Source: Breoghania sp. L-A4
GTDB taxonomy: Bacteria > Pseudomonadota > Alphaproteobacteria > Rhizobiales > Stappiaceae
Assembly: GCF_003432385.1 (NCBI RefSeq)
Contig: NZ_CP031841.1
Coordinates: 2,271,579-2,335,578 of the forward strand
Direction of reading: 5' to 3'
DNA: 64,000 bases
The notes beneath the pieces are model-generated. The model was not told where the DNA came from, did not search any database, and saw only the letters and a list, made by a program, of their open reading frames with translations. The translations under genes were made by a program, and so were the position numbers. The stretch's first letter is position 1. Every line of letters starts with the position of its first letter. Below are positions 1 to 10,286 of the stretch, in pieces.

Positions 1-1
1 C

Positions 2-2212
2 GACTTCGACATCGACTTCTGCCAGGACCGCCGCGACGAGGTGATCCGCTATGTGCAACAAAAATACGGCCGCGCGCAGGTGGCGCAGATCATCACCTTC
101 GGAACGCTGCAGGCGCGCGTGGTGCTGCGCGATGTCGGCCGGGTGCTGCAGATGCCCTACGGCCAGGTGGACCGGCTGTGCAAGCTGGTGCCGCAGAACC
201 CGGCCAACCCCGTGACGCTGGCGCAGGCGCTGGACGACGAGCCGCGGCTGCGCGAGGCGGCCAACGAGGAGCCGATCGTCGAGAAGCTTCTGACCATGGG
301 CCAGAAGCTCGAGGGGCTCTACCGGCACGCCTCGACCCACGCGGCGGGCATCGTCATCGGCGACCGGCCGCTGGAGCAGCTGGTGCCGCTGTACCGCGAT
401 CCGCGCTCCGACATGCCGGTCACCCAGTTCAACATGAAGTTCGTCGAGCAGGCCGGGCTGGTCAAATTCGATTTTCTCGGCCTGAAGACGCTAACGGTGC
501 TCTCCACCGCGGTGAAGCTGGTGGCGCGGCGGGGCATCGACATCGATCTCTCAGCAGTGCCGCTGATCGACCCGCCCACCTACAAGATGCTGGCGGCGGG
601 CGAGACGGTCGGCGTGTTCCAGCTGGAAAGCCAGGGCATGCGCCGGGCCATCGCCGGCATGCGCCCCGACCGCTTCGAGGACATCATCGCGCTGGTGGCG
701 CTCTACCGGCCCGGCCCGATGGAGAACATTCCCACCTACAACCGGCGCAAGCACGGCGAAGAGCCGGCCGACTACATGCATCCCAAGCTCGAGCCGGTGC
801 TCAACGAGACCCACGGCATCATCATCTATCAGGAACAGGTGATGCAGATCGCCCAGATCCTGGCCGGCTATTCGCTCGGCGACGCCGATCTGCTGCGCCG
901 GGCCATGGGCAAGAAGATCGCGGCGGAGATGGAGGTCCAGCGCTCGCGCTTCACCGACGGCGCGGTGGAGCGCGGGGTGGACAAGAAGCAGGCGAGCACG
1001 ATCTTCGATCTGGTGGCGAAATTCGCCAACTACGGCTTCAACAAGAGCCACGCCGCAGCCTACGCGCTGGTCGCCTATCACACCGCCTGGATGAAGGCCA
1101 ACCATCCGGTCGAGTTTCTCGCCGCGCTGATGACGCTCGACATGGGCAACACCGAAAAGCTCAGCGATTTCCGCCGCGAGGCGCAGCGCATGGGCATCGA
1201 CGTGGTGTCGCCGTCGATCAACAGCTCCTGCGTCTATTTCGACGTGCAGGAGGGCCGGATCGTCTATTCGCTCGCCGCCATCAAGGGCGTGGGCGAGCAG
1301 GTGGTCGAACACATCGAGACGGTGCGCGGCGACACGCCGTTCAAGGATATCGGCGATTTCGCCCGCCGGGTGTCGCCGCGCGTTCTCAACAAGCGTTCGC
1401 TGGAGAGCATGATCGCGGCGGGCGCCTTCGACGAGCTGGACGCCAACCGGGCGCGGCTTGTCGCCGGCATCGACCGCATCATGGGCGAGGCGCAGCGCGC
1501 GGAAGGCAACGCGACCTCGGGCCAGACGGACATCTTCGGCATGGGCGGCGAGCCCGAACCGATCCGGCTGGACCCCATGGAGCCTTGGCTGCCGGAGGAA
1601 AAGCTGCAGCGCGAGCATGCGGCGGTCGGCTTTTATCTCTCCGCCCATCCGCTGGACGAATACCGCGGCGTGCTCGAGCGCATGCGGGTGCAGCTTTGGA
1701 GCGAGTTCGAGGCGTCGGTGAAGCGCGGCTCGGGCGCGGGACGGCTCGCGGGCACGGTCACCCAGCTTCAGGAGCGCAGGACGCGCACCGGCAACAAGAT
1801 GGGCATCGTACGCATTTCCGATCCCACCGGCCAGTACGAGGCGGTGATGTTTTCCGAGACGCTGGCGAAATTCCGCGACCAGCTGGTCGTCGGCCGCTCG
1901 GTGGTGCTGCTGGTGGCGGCGGAGATGAAGGATGAGGGCATCGGCGTGCGCATCCAGTCCGTGGAGCCGCTGGATGTTGCCGCCAACCGGGTGCAGAAGA
2001 GCCTGCGGGTTTTCCTGCGCGACGGGCAGGCGGTGCAGAGCCTCAAACGGCACTTGGGCGCGCGCGGCGACGGCGATGTCAGCGTGGTGCTGCTGCTGGA
2101 CAACGGCGCGCGCGAGGTCGAGGTGAAGCTGCGCGGCCGCTACCAGGTCTCCCCGCCGATCGCCAGCGCGCTCAAGGCGGTGCCGGGCGTCGTGCAGGTG
2201 CAGATGGTTTAG
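2..2212 (+). CDS. dnaE: DNA polymerase III alpha subunit, C-terminal part (partial)
   Basis: Catalytic subunit of the replicative DNA polymerase, a C-family polymerase acting in the holoenzyme at the fork. The gene enters from the left edge in frame; the first visible residues are DFDIDFC followed by RRDEVI, which is the palm motif carrying two of the three catalytic aspartates. The third lies in VKFDFLGLKTLT (Asp codon at 470-472). Downstream are the tandem helix-hairpin-helix region and an OB-fold (around GRLAGTVTQLQERRTRTG). About 737 residues are visible of a family length near 1150, so the PHP domain and N-terminal palm are outside. The frame is intact to its stop. The call is firm; only the start is unknown. 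Confidence 0.97.
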   Translation, partial: DFDIDFCQDRRDEVIRYVQQKYGRAQVAQIITFGTLQARVVLRDVGRVLQMPYGQVDRLCKLVPQNPANPVTLAQALDDEPRLREAANEEPIVEKLLTMGQKLEGLYRHASTHAAGIVIGDRPLEQLVPLYRDPRSDMPVTQFNMKFVEQAGLVKFDFLGLKTLTVLSTAVKLVARRGIDIDLSAVPLIDPPTYKMLAAGETVGVFQLESQGMRRAIAGMRPDRFEDIIALVALYRPGPMENIPTYNRRKHGEEPADYMHPKLEPVLNETHGIIIYQEQVMQIAQILAGYSLGDADLLRRAMGKKIAAEMEVQRSRFTDGAVERGVDKKQASTIFDLVAKFANYGFNKSHAAAYALVAYHTAWMKANHPVEFLAALMTLDMGNTEKLSDFRREAQRMGIDVVSPSINSSCVYFDVQEGRIVYSLAAIKGVGEQVVEHIETVRGDTPFKDIGDFARRVSPRVLNKRSLESMIAAGAFDELDANRARLVAGIDRIMGEAQRAEGNATSGQTDIFGMGGEPEPIRLDPMEPWLPEEKLQREHAAVGFYLSAHPLDEYRGVLERMRVQLWSEFEASVKRGSGAGRLAGTVTQLQERRTRTGNKMGIVRISDPTGQYEAVMFSETLAKFRDQLVVGRSVVLLVAAEMKDEGIGVRIQSVEPLDVAANRVQKSLRVFLRDGQAVQSLKRHLGARGDGDVSVVLLLDNGAREVEVKLRGRYQVSPPIASALKAVPGVVQVQMV

Positions 2213-2402
2213 GCGGCATGCCTTGAACCGAGGCGCGTGAATCCCGGGTTGAGGCGAACATCGCGCGATGCCCGAGCGCGCGCCATGCTTGCGGAAGCGC
2301 TTATGCGAGCGGAGCGCGCAGGGGCAGGAGCGTGCATCTGCGACCACGGTTGCGCCAAAATCGCTGTGTAGAGAGCGTTCCCTGCGAAAGGGAGGTGGAC
2401 TC

Positions 2403-2873
2403 ATGACCCCGACGAAAGCCGGGAACTCCGGGAAGGTCGCACAAGAACGCGCGGCGAGCCGGGCGGCGGCGCAGCCTGTTCTCCTTTCTGGTGGAAACCC
2501 GCAGATCCCAAAGGGGTACGGCGACGGCCCCGTGCAGGCCTACATCGCCGCCATGCCGGGCTGGAAGCGCGAGGTCGGCCGCAAGCTCAATGCGCTCATC
2601 GAGCAGGCTGTCCCCGGTGTCGCCAAAGCGGTCAAGTGGAATTCGCCCTTCTACGGTCTCGACGACCAGGGATGGTTCCTCAGCTATCATTGCTACACGA
2701 AGTACGTGAAGGTGGCGTTTTTCCGCGGTTCCTTCTTGCGTCCCATGCCTCCGGGCGAGTCCAAGCAAGAGAACGTGCGCTATCTCGACATCCACGAGGG
2801 CGACCCGATCGATGAGGCCCAATTCCTCGATTGGGTGCGCCAGGCAAGCCTGTTGCCCGGCGAAAAAATGTGA
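2403..2873 (+). CDS. DUF1801 family protein
   Basis: Small soluble protein of about 156 residues with the DUF1801 (YdhG-like) fold. The visible family features are the helical start PVQAYIAAMPGWKREVGRKL, the core KAVKWNSPFYGL, and the strand region KYVKVAFFRGSFL. No biochemical function is established for the family. The ATG at 2403 is chosen because a GGGAGGTGG ribosome site sits just upstream; the frame stays open further 5' but that extension looks non-coding. It lies alone between dnaE and rpsB on the same strand. The N-terminal 40 residues are low in recognisable content and rich in Ala/Arg. Confidence 0.8.
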   Translation: MTPTKAGNSGKVAQERAASRAAAQPVLLSGGNPQIPKGYGDGPVQAYIAAMPGWKREVGRKLNALIEQAVPGVAKAVKWNSPFYGLDDQGWFLSYHCYTKYVKVAFFRGSFLRPMPPGESKQENVRYLDIHEGDPIDEAQFLDWVRQASLLPGEKM

Positions 2874-3014
2874 CCGCGCGTCGTTCGTCTGCTTCGCGTC
2901 GGCGGTTGTTCGGCGAGGGCGCCTACGGTTCGGGGTAACGCTGCACCGCCGCTCTCTCCAGCGATCGCCGGCGCGCACAAGTGGCTTTTCCCGCAAATGT
3001 TGTCCCCAGAGCGC

Positions 3015-3043
3015 TTGAAACCGCGCGGGGACCAGCCTATAAG
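3015..3043 (+). promoter_or_regulatory. Probable sigma-70 promoter of rpsB-tsf
   Basis: TTGAAA at 3015-3020 and TATAAG at 3038-3043 are separated by exactly 17 bases, close to the housekeeping consensus. Initiation would fall near 3050, leaving a leader of about 110 bases before rpsB. In many bacteria this leader is where S2 represses its own mRNA, but I cannot fold it here. The remainder of 2874-3158 shows no gene. Confidence 0.6.
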
Positions 3044-3158
3044 GCGCGCATCCCACACGCGGGGCCGGGCGTCGTCGATGACGCGCGTCCATCCGGTGAT
3101 CGAACCGAGGTTCGTTACCGCCCGCGGAGGTTAACCGGAAAAACGGAGTACTCTAGGC

Positions 3159-4291
3159 ATGGCTTTGCCTGATTTTACCATGCGCCAGCTGCTTGAAGCA
3201 GGCGTGCATTTCGGCCATCAGAAGCACCGCTGGAACCCCAAGATGGGCCGGTATATCTATGGCACGCGCAACAACGTCCACATCGTCGATCTGTCGCAGA
3301 CCGTTCCGCTGCTGCACCAGGCGCTGAAAGCCGTCAGCGACACGGTCGCCGCCGGTGGCCGCGTTCTGATCGTCGGCACCAAGCGCCAGGCCCAGGAGCC
3401 GGTCGCCGACAGTGCGCGCCGTTCGGCCCAGTATTTCGTCAACGCCCGCTGGCTCGGCGGCATGCTGACCAACTGGAAGACGATTTCCCAGGCAATCCGC
3501 CGTCTGCGCAAGCTTGAAGAAGTCCTCGGCAACGATTCCGCCGCACAGGGCCTCACCAAGAAAGAGCGCCTGTTCATGGACCGCGAGCGCACCAAGCTGG
3601 AGCGCAACATCGGCGGCATCAAGGACATGGGCGGCATTCCCGACCTGCTGTTCGTGATCGACACGAACCGCGAGGGCATCGCCATCCAGGAAGCCCGCCG
3701 TCTGGGCATTCCTGTGGCCGCCATCCTCGACTCCAATTGCGATCCCGACGGCATCACCTACCCGATCCCGGGCAACGATGACGCCGGGCGCGCGATTTCG
3801 CTCTATTGCGACCTGATCGCCCGCGCCGCCATCGACGGCATCGGACGCGCCCAGGGTTCGATGGGCGTTGACCTCGGCGAAGCCGAGGAAGTCCTTGACG
3901 AGCCGGCGCTCGAAGAGCCGGTTGCGGCCGAAGCCGAAGCCGCGCCCGTTGCCGAAGTTGAAGCGGCGCCCGCTGCCGAAGCCGAAGCAGCACCCGCTGC
4001 CGAAGCAGCACCGGTCGCCGAAGCAGCGCCGGTCGCTGAAGAGGCATCGGATGCCGGTGTGACCGCTCTGTTTTCCGCCCCGAAGGCGAATCCGACGATC
4101 TGAAGAAGATCGGTGGCGTCGGCCCGGTACTGGAAGGCAAGCTGAACGCTCTCGGCGTGACGCGCTTCGACCAGATCGCCGCGTTCACGGCTGAAGACAT
4201 TGCCCGCATCGACGAGGCGCTGTCCTTCAAGGGCCGTATTGATCGCGAAGACTGGGTCGGTCAGGCCAAGGCTTTCGCCGCAGAGGCGTAG
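3159..4291 (+). CDS. rpsB: 30S ribosomal protein S2 with C-terminal extension (frame broken near 4078)
   Basis: Primary component of the small ribosomal subunit, start of the rpsB-tsf operon. Residues 1-230 are classic S2 ([19 protein letters not shown], later [19 protein letters not shown]). An Ala/Glu/Pro-rich linker of repeated AEAAP units follows, and then the reading frame stops early at 4101. The neighbouring frame continues from 4082 with [20 protein letters not shown] to a stop at 4289-4291, a helix-hairpin-helix-like module also found at the C-termini of L21 and NuoE in Hyphomicrobiales. Adding one C to the CCCC run at 4078-4081 restores a continuous 377-residue protein. I treat the gene as whole with a one-base deletion, probably a sequence error. 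GGAG lies ten bases before the ATG. Confidence 0.9.
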
Positions 4292-4328
4292 GCCGCACGG
4301 GTTCCGGAGCACGCTCCTTTGGGAGTGG

Positions 4329-4376
4329 CGCGGCCATGATGTTCCGCTTCAACGCGGGGTTTCTGTCATGGCCGCG
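4329..4376. other. Inverted repeat in the rpsB-tsf spacer
   Basis: CGCGGCCATGA at 4329-4339 is exactly complementary to TCATGGCCGCG at 4366-4376, with a 26-base loop. No T-run follows, so it is not a typical intrinsic terminator. It could be an attenuating or mRNA-processing hairpin between rpsB and tsf. The spacer from 4292 to 4545 otherwise holds nothing I recognise. Confidence 0.4.
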
Positions 4377-4545
4377 TGATCCGCGACCGCTTACATTCTC
4401 GTCCGACTCATCCGGGTTCGCCGGGACGCCGGACGTATCGAAACCGGATCGACTGAAAACCGATTCGACTGGCCGCCGGCGGATGATCCGCCGCGCGGCC
4501 ATCGTTTCACGTTGAATTCAATCGACCCCATCTGAGAGGCGACTG

Positions 4546-5472
4546 ATGAGCATTACCGCTGCGATGGTCAAGGAGCTCCGTGAGAAGACCGGAGCCGGCA
4601 TGATGGACTGCAAGGGCGCGCTGACCGAGACGAATGGCGACATGGAAGCCGCGATCGACTGGCTGCGCACCAAGGGCCTCGCCAAGGCCGCGAAGAAGGC
4701 AGGCCGCGTGGCTGCCGAAGGCCTGGTCGGCGTCGCCGCCGAGGGCAAGAAGGCCGCTGTGGTCGAGGTCAACTCCGAGACCGACTTCGTCGCGCGCAAC
4801 GAGGCCTTCCAGACCCTGGTCCGCGACATCGCGCAGACGGCGCTGGGCACCAATGGTGACCGCGACGCGCTGGCCGCCACCGACTATCCGGGCACCGGCA
4901 AGTCCGTCGAGGCACAGATCACCGAGCTGATCGGCACCATCGGCGAGAACATGACGCTGCGCCGCAGCGCCGTGGTCTCCGTGTCGGAAGGCGTGGTCGC
5001 CAGCTACGTGCACAGCGCGGTCGGCGATGGCATCGGCAAGATCGGCGTGCTCGTCGGTCTGCAGTCCGCGGCCGACGCCGGCAAGCTGGGCGCCCTGGGC
5101 AAGCAGATCGCCATGCACGTCGCGGCGACCAACCCGCTCGCCCTGTCGGCCGAGGACATCGATCCGGCCGTCGTCGAGCGCGAGCGCTCCGTCTACATGG
5201 AACAGGCCCGCGAGTCCGGCAAGCCGGAGAGCATCATCGAGAAGATGGTGGAAGGCCGTATCCGCAAGTTCTACGAAGAGTCCACGCTTCTCAAGCAGGC
5301 CTTCGTGATCAACCCGGATCTGACCGTCGAGAAGGCGATCGAGGCGGCTGCCGCCGAACTCGGTTCCCCGATCACGCTGACGCAATTCGTGCGCTTCGGT
5401 CTCGGTGAGGGCATCGAGAAAGAAGAAACGGACTTCGCGGCGGAAGTCGCGGCATTCGCCTCCGGCGAATAA
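4546..5472 (+). CDS. tsf: Translation elongation factor Ts
   Basis: Nucleotide exchange factor that releases GDP from EF-Tu. The 308-residue product has the N-terminal UBA-like domain ([20 protein letters not shown]), the TDFVARN signature of the core ([12 protein letters not shown]), a coiled-coil insert and the C-terminal module with the conserved LLKQAFV. Length is normal for the family. GAGAGGCG precedes the ATG at a suitable distance. It follows rpsB as in almost all bacteria and is closed by a strong hairpin just after its stop. Confidence 0.98.
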   Translation: MSITAAMVKELREKTGAGMMDCKGALTETNGDMEAAIDWLRTKGLAKAAKKAGRVAAEGLVGVAAEGKKAAVVEVNSETDFVARNEAFQTLVRDIAQTALGTNGDRDALAATDYPGTGKSVEAQITELIGTIGENMTLRRSAVVSVSEGVVASYVHSAVGDGIGKIGVLVGLQSAADAGKLGALGKQIAMHVAATNPLALSAEDIDPAVVERERSVYMEQARESGKPESIIEKMVEGRIRKFYEESTLLKQAFVINPDLTVEKAIEAAAAELGSPITLTQFVRFGLGEGIEKEETDFAAEVAAFASGE

Positions 5473-5480
5473 CAATTCCA

Positions 5481-5511
5481 GGGCGCCGAAGCAATTCGGC
5501 GCCCTTGTTCT
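5481..5511 (+). terminator. Rho-independent terminator after tsf
   Basis: GGGCGCCGAA and TTCGGCGCCC form a perfect ten-base-pair stem around a GCAA tetraloop, followed by TTGTTCT. It begins 8 bases after the tsf stop and separates tsf from pyrH. Confidence 0.85.
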
Positions 5512-5559
5512 ATCTGGTGACGGCTGGCCGCCTGCGCGCGGTGTATCAAGGACAAGACA

Positions 5560-6278
5560 ATGACGGACGCTCTGCGGTGGCGGCGTGTGCTGCTGAAGAT
5601 TTCGGGCGAAGCCTTGATGGGCGATCAGGGATTCGGAATCGACCCCGCGGTGCTCACCCGTATCGCCGGCGAGATCGCCGAAGCCGTCCGGCTCGGGTGC
5701 AGATCGGCCTGGTTGTCGGCGGCGGCAATATTTTTCGCGGCGTCTCCGTGGCGGCCAAGGGCGGCAGCCGCGTTGCCGGCGACCACATGGGCATGCTGGC
5801 GACCGTCATGAACGGCCTGGCGCTCGCGGACGCCCTGCGTGCCCAAGGGGTGCGCGCGCGCGTGCTTTCCGCCGTCGCTATGCCGACGATCTGCGACACG
5901 TTCAATCAGCGCACCGCCGAGGATCGTTTTGAGGACGGCGAGGTCGTCGTCTTCGCCGGCGGCACGGGCAATCCGTTTTTCACCACCGATTCGGGCGCCG
6001 CGCTGCGCGCCGCCGAAATGGGATGCGACGCCCTGCTCAAGGGAACCAACGTCGACGGCGTGTATTCCGCCGATCCCAAGAAAGATCCCAATGCCACCCG
6101 CTATGACCGGCTTTCGCACCAGGACATCCTGGAGCGCAGCCTGTCAATTATGGACGCGACCGCGATAGCGCTTGCCCGCGACAACAATATTCCGGTAATC
6201 GTGTTCTCCATTCATACGCCCGGCGCCATCGTCGATGTCCTGAAGGGACAAGGTCTGGCGACGATCGTCGCCGACTGA
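5560..6278 (+). CDS. pyrH: UMP kinase (frame broken at 5695-5697)
   Basis: Phosphorylates UMP to UDP in pyrimidine nucleotide synthesis; essential in bacteria. The start [15 protein letters not shown] is the family's N-terminal nucleotide-binding segment. The frame then runs off after VRLG, and the adjacent frame resumes with [15 protein letters not shown] and continues through [20 protein letters not shown] and [12 protein letters not shown] to the stop. One additional G in the GGG at 5695-5697 joins the parts into a normal 239-residue enzyme. A true knockout is unlikely because no second copy is visible and the downstream half shows no decay. It is followed by frr, the usual partner. Confidence 0.92.
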
Positions 6279-6393
6279 CGGCCGGAGCATCTTGTCCGCG
6301 CATCGAGCACAGGCCCCGGGCCCTGCTGCGATGCTGCGGACGGGGCCGCGGGTCATTTGCCGGGCTCCATGCGAGAAAAGCAAAGAGGGAACG

Positions 6394-6957
6394 ATGTCGG
6401 ACACAGAACTCGACTTCGACGATTTGAAGCGGCGTATGCAGGGCGCGATTTCCGTCTTGAAGACGGAACTGGGTGGCCTGCGCACCGGGCGTGCTTCCGC
6501 CTCCATGCTGGATCCCGTGCTGGTCAACGCCTACGGATCGCTGACGCCCTTGTCGCAGGTGGCGACTGTCAGCGTGCCGGAGCCGCGGATGATCTCCGTG
6601 CAGGTCTGGGACAAATCCCAGGTTGGCGCCGTGGAAAAGGCCATTCGCGAATCGAATCTCGGCCTCAACCCGGTGGTTGACGGCACCTTGCTGCGTCTTC
6701 CGGTGCCCGAGCTCAACGAGGAGCGCCGCCTGGATCTGGTGAAAATCGCGCACAAATACGCCGAGCAGGCGCGTATTGCCGTGCGCCATGTCCGCCGTGA
6801 CGGCATGGACATGCTGAAGAAAATGGAAAAAGACGGTAACATCAGCAAGGACGCGCATCACGACGCCGGGGAGTCCGTGCAGAAGATGACGGACGAAATG
6901 ATTTTGCAGATTGATGATATCGTCGCCAAGAAGGAGACGGAAATCACGCAGGTCTGA
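6394..6957 (+). CDS. frr: Ribosome recycling factor
   Basis: Releases the post-termination ribosome from mRNA together with EF-G. The 187-residue product has the three-helix-bundle features [32 protein letters not shown] and [18 protein letters not shown]. The ATG at 6394 is preceded by AGAGGGAAC. An in-frame upstream extension to 6292 exists but has no family support. It sits between pyrH and uppS in the conserved order. Confidence 0.97.
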   Translation: MSDTELDFDDLKRRMQGAISVLKTELGGLRTGRASASMLDPVLVNAYGSLTPLSQVATVSVPEPRMISVQVWDKSQVGAVEKAIRESNLGLNPVVDGTLLRLPVPELNEERRLDLVKIAHKYAEQARIAVRHVRRDGMDMLKKMEKDGNISKDAHHDAGESVQKMTDEMILQIDDIVAKKETEITQV

Positions 6958-6991
6958 CGCCTTCGCCATGCCGGAAAGCAGGTAACCGAAC

Positions 6992-7758
<767 letters not shown>

Positions 7759-7762
<4 letters not shown>

Positions 7763-8661
7763 CGCAAGACGAGCCAGACCCTCGCGACGCCGATGCGCGG
7801 GCATCGGGCGCGCGGCGCGCCGAATCCGATCCGACGACGCCTTCCGGCGGCCGGTCCAATCTCATGGTGCGGTTTCTCTCGGCGATCGTGCTTGGCCCGG
7901 CGCTCGTCGCGGTGGTGTGGTTTGGCGGATGGGCCTTCGCCGGTGTGATCATCGTTGCCTGCCTGCTGTGCTACCGCGAGTGGGTCACGATTTCCGCAAA
8001 CGGTGAATCGGCCGTGATCCTTTGGGGCGGCTACGCGGTGCTCCTGGCGGCCGGCGTGCTTGCGGCGTCGGGGCAGGTGGACGTGGCGCTCGGCGTGCTG
8101 GGCCTGGGCGCGGCCGCCGGGGCGATCCTTGCGATGATCCTCCGAAGCAGCCTGTGGCCGGTGCTTGGCGTCGCCTACGCCGGCCTTCCGCTTCTGGCGC
8201 TTCTGCTGCTGCGTCAGGGCCGTGAGGGGCTGTGGGCGCTGGCCATCGTGCTCGCGGTCACCTGGGCCACGGATATCGCCGCCTATTTCGCGGGCCGCAC
8301 GCTGGGCGGGCCGAAGCTGTGGCCGGCGGTGTCGCCGAAAAAGACCTGGTCGGGCGCCATCGGCGGGCTCGTGGGCGCCATGGCCGCGGGCATGCTCGTG
8401 GCGGGCGTGAGCGGGGTTGGCTCCCCCATCGCCGTGGCGCTCCTCTGCGCGGTGCTTTCGGTGCTCTCCCAATGCGGGGATCTGGCCGAATCCGCGTTCA
8501 AGCGTCGCTTTGGCGTCAAGGATTCCGGCGATTTGATCCCCGGGCACGGGGGCATTCTCGACCGTGTCGACGGGCTGGTGGCCGTCGCCGTTGGCGCGGC
8601 TGTCATCGGTCTCATCGGCGCGACGGCAGGCGATGCGTCGCTTGGTCTGAGTGCGCTATAG
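7759..8661 (+). CDS. cdsA: Phosphatidate cytidylyltransferase
   Basis: Inner-membrane enzyme converting phosphatidate and CTP to CDP-diacylglycerol, the branch point of phospholipid synthesis. The 300-residue protein has a short charged cytoplasmic head (about 30 residues), then a run of hydrophobic segments, and the family signature SAFKRRFGVKDSGDLIPGHG followed by GILDRVDG. VSPKKTWSGAIGG is also typical. It starts inside the uppS stop. Confidence 0.96.
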
Positions 8662-8781
8662 CGGGCAATCCGCCGCCGCAATCGCATGTCATACTGTCAT
8701 GGTGCTTTCCCGGCGCCTGAACACGCGGCATGCGGAATACATGAGGACCGCGAGATACCGCCGCAGGCGCCCGCGATAGAT

Positions 8782-10085
8782 ATGGACCGGCATGGGGACC
8801 CCGCGCCGCAGACAGGACGCAACAGTTTGCCTGATACTTCCGCGATCAACAGCGCGTCCCTCGCCCCCGGCACGGACGCGTCCTCGCGCCCGACCTCCGT
8901 GCCCCTGCGGCTTGTGGTGCTGGGCGCCACAGGTTCGATCGGCCAGAGCACGCTCGATCTGATCGCGCGGACGCCGGAACGCTTCGATGTCATCGCGCTT
9001 GTGGGCAACAGCAACGTGGAGCGGCTTGCGGCGCAAGCCCGCCTTGTCGGCGCGCGCCATGCGGTCGTGGCCGACGAAAGCCGCTACGAGGAGCTCAAGG
9101 CAGCGCTTGCGGGCAGCGCCGTGAAGGCTTCCGCCGGGCCGTCGGCGGTTCTGGAAGCAGCGGTCATGCCCGCGGACATGGTGATCGCGGCCATCGTCGG
9201 GCGGCGGGGCTCGCTCCGACGCTGGCGGCCGTGCGCGCCGGGCGGACGATTGCGCTGGCCAACAAGGAATGCCTCGTCTGCGCCGGTGATCTGATGATGC
9301 GGGAGGCGCTGCGGCACAAGGCGCGCATCCTGCCGGTCGACTCCGAGCACAACGCCATCTTCCAGGTGTTCGAGCGCGACAACGCCAAGGCGGTCGACAA
9401 GGTGATCCTGACCGCGTCCGGCGGCCCTTTCCGCGGCTGGAGCCGGGAGGCGATGGCGTCGGTCGGCCCCGAAAAGGCGCTGCGTCATCCCAACTGGGAC
9501 ATGGGCGCGCGCGTTTCCATCGATTCCGCCACCCTTATGAACAAGGGCCTGGAGGTCATTGAAGCCTTTCACCTATTCCCGATAGAGCGACAGCAGCTCG
9601 AGGTGCTCGTGCATCCGCAGTCCGCGGTTCACGGCCTTGTTCAATACACCGACGGATCGCTTCTGGCGCAGCTTGGCGCGCCCGACATGCGCACGCCGAT
9701 CGCCTATTGCCTGAGCTGGCCAGAGCGCATGCCAACGCCGGTAAGCCGTCTTGATCTGGCCGCATTGCAGCAGCTTACCTTCGAGGCGCCTGACACCGAG
9801 GCCTTTCCCGCGCTGGATCTGGCCTGGGCGGCGCTTGAACGGGGCGAGGGCGCCACGGCGGTGCTCAATGGCGCCGACGAGGTTGCCGTTGCGGCCTTTC
9901 TGGACCGACGGATCGGTTTTCTGTCGATTGCCGATGTGGTCGCGCGCGCGCTGGAAAGCGCCGAGGCGCATGGGCTGTTGCGCGAGCCTGGCGATCTGGA
10001 GACGGCGCTCGAGCTGGATGCCGCCGCGCGCAGGCTTGCCACGCAGAGCATCGATGCCATATGTGCGGCAAGACGGACCGCGTGA
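8782..10085 (+). CDS. dxr: 1-deoxy-D-xylulose 5-phosphate reductoisomerase (frame broken at 9199-9201)
   Basis: Second step of the MEP isoprenoid pathway: NADPH-dependent conversion of DXP to MEP. The N-terminal NADPH site is VVLGATGSIGQSTLDLIAR. After AAIVG the frame derails; the next frame resumes within AAGLAPTLAAVRAGRTIALA and continues through the metal site PVDSEHNAIFQ and NKGLEVIEAFHLF to the C-terminal helical domain. Restoring one G in GGG 9199-9201 gives a single protein. The start is uncertain: the ATG at 8782 gives a 45-50 residue N-terminal tail before the Rossmann fold, and a TTG at 8827 is an alternative. The break is probably a sequence error, since the pathway is essential here. 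Confidence 0.9.
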
Positions 10086-10286
10086 CGACACGGCGGACAC
10101 CGCCGCACGCGCAACGGACGGGACGGGCGCGTGGAAATGCGCCGGCGTTTAGGCTATTCTCGTAATTTCGTGCGATGATCCGGACGCGGTTTCGCCAAAG
10201 CCCTGTACGGATGCTCGATCCGCGCGGACCTTGAGACGAACGACCCAAGACCAAAAACCCGAGACGAACAGCAAGGAACGGCAGGC

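Noticed and set aside
551-2404. Long minus-strand open frame of 617 codons opposite dnaE
   Set aside because: Shadow of the high-GC third codon positions of dnaE; no family motif, and dnaE is certain.
3890-4050. Short tandem repeats as a CRISPR or minisatellite
   Set aside because: They are in-frame Ala/Glu/Pro codon repeats of the S2 linker, imperfect and too short for CRISPR. No CRISPR array was seen anywhere.
4070-4103. Programmed -1 frameshift in rpsB
   Set aside because: No canonical slippery heptamer in the right phase, and nine other sites in the window show the same one-base G/C-run loss, so a sequence error explains it better.
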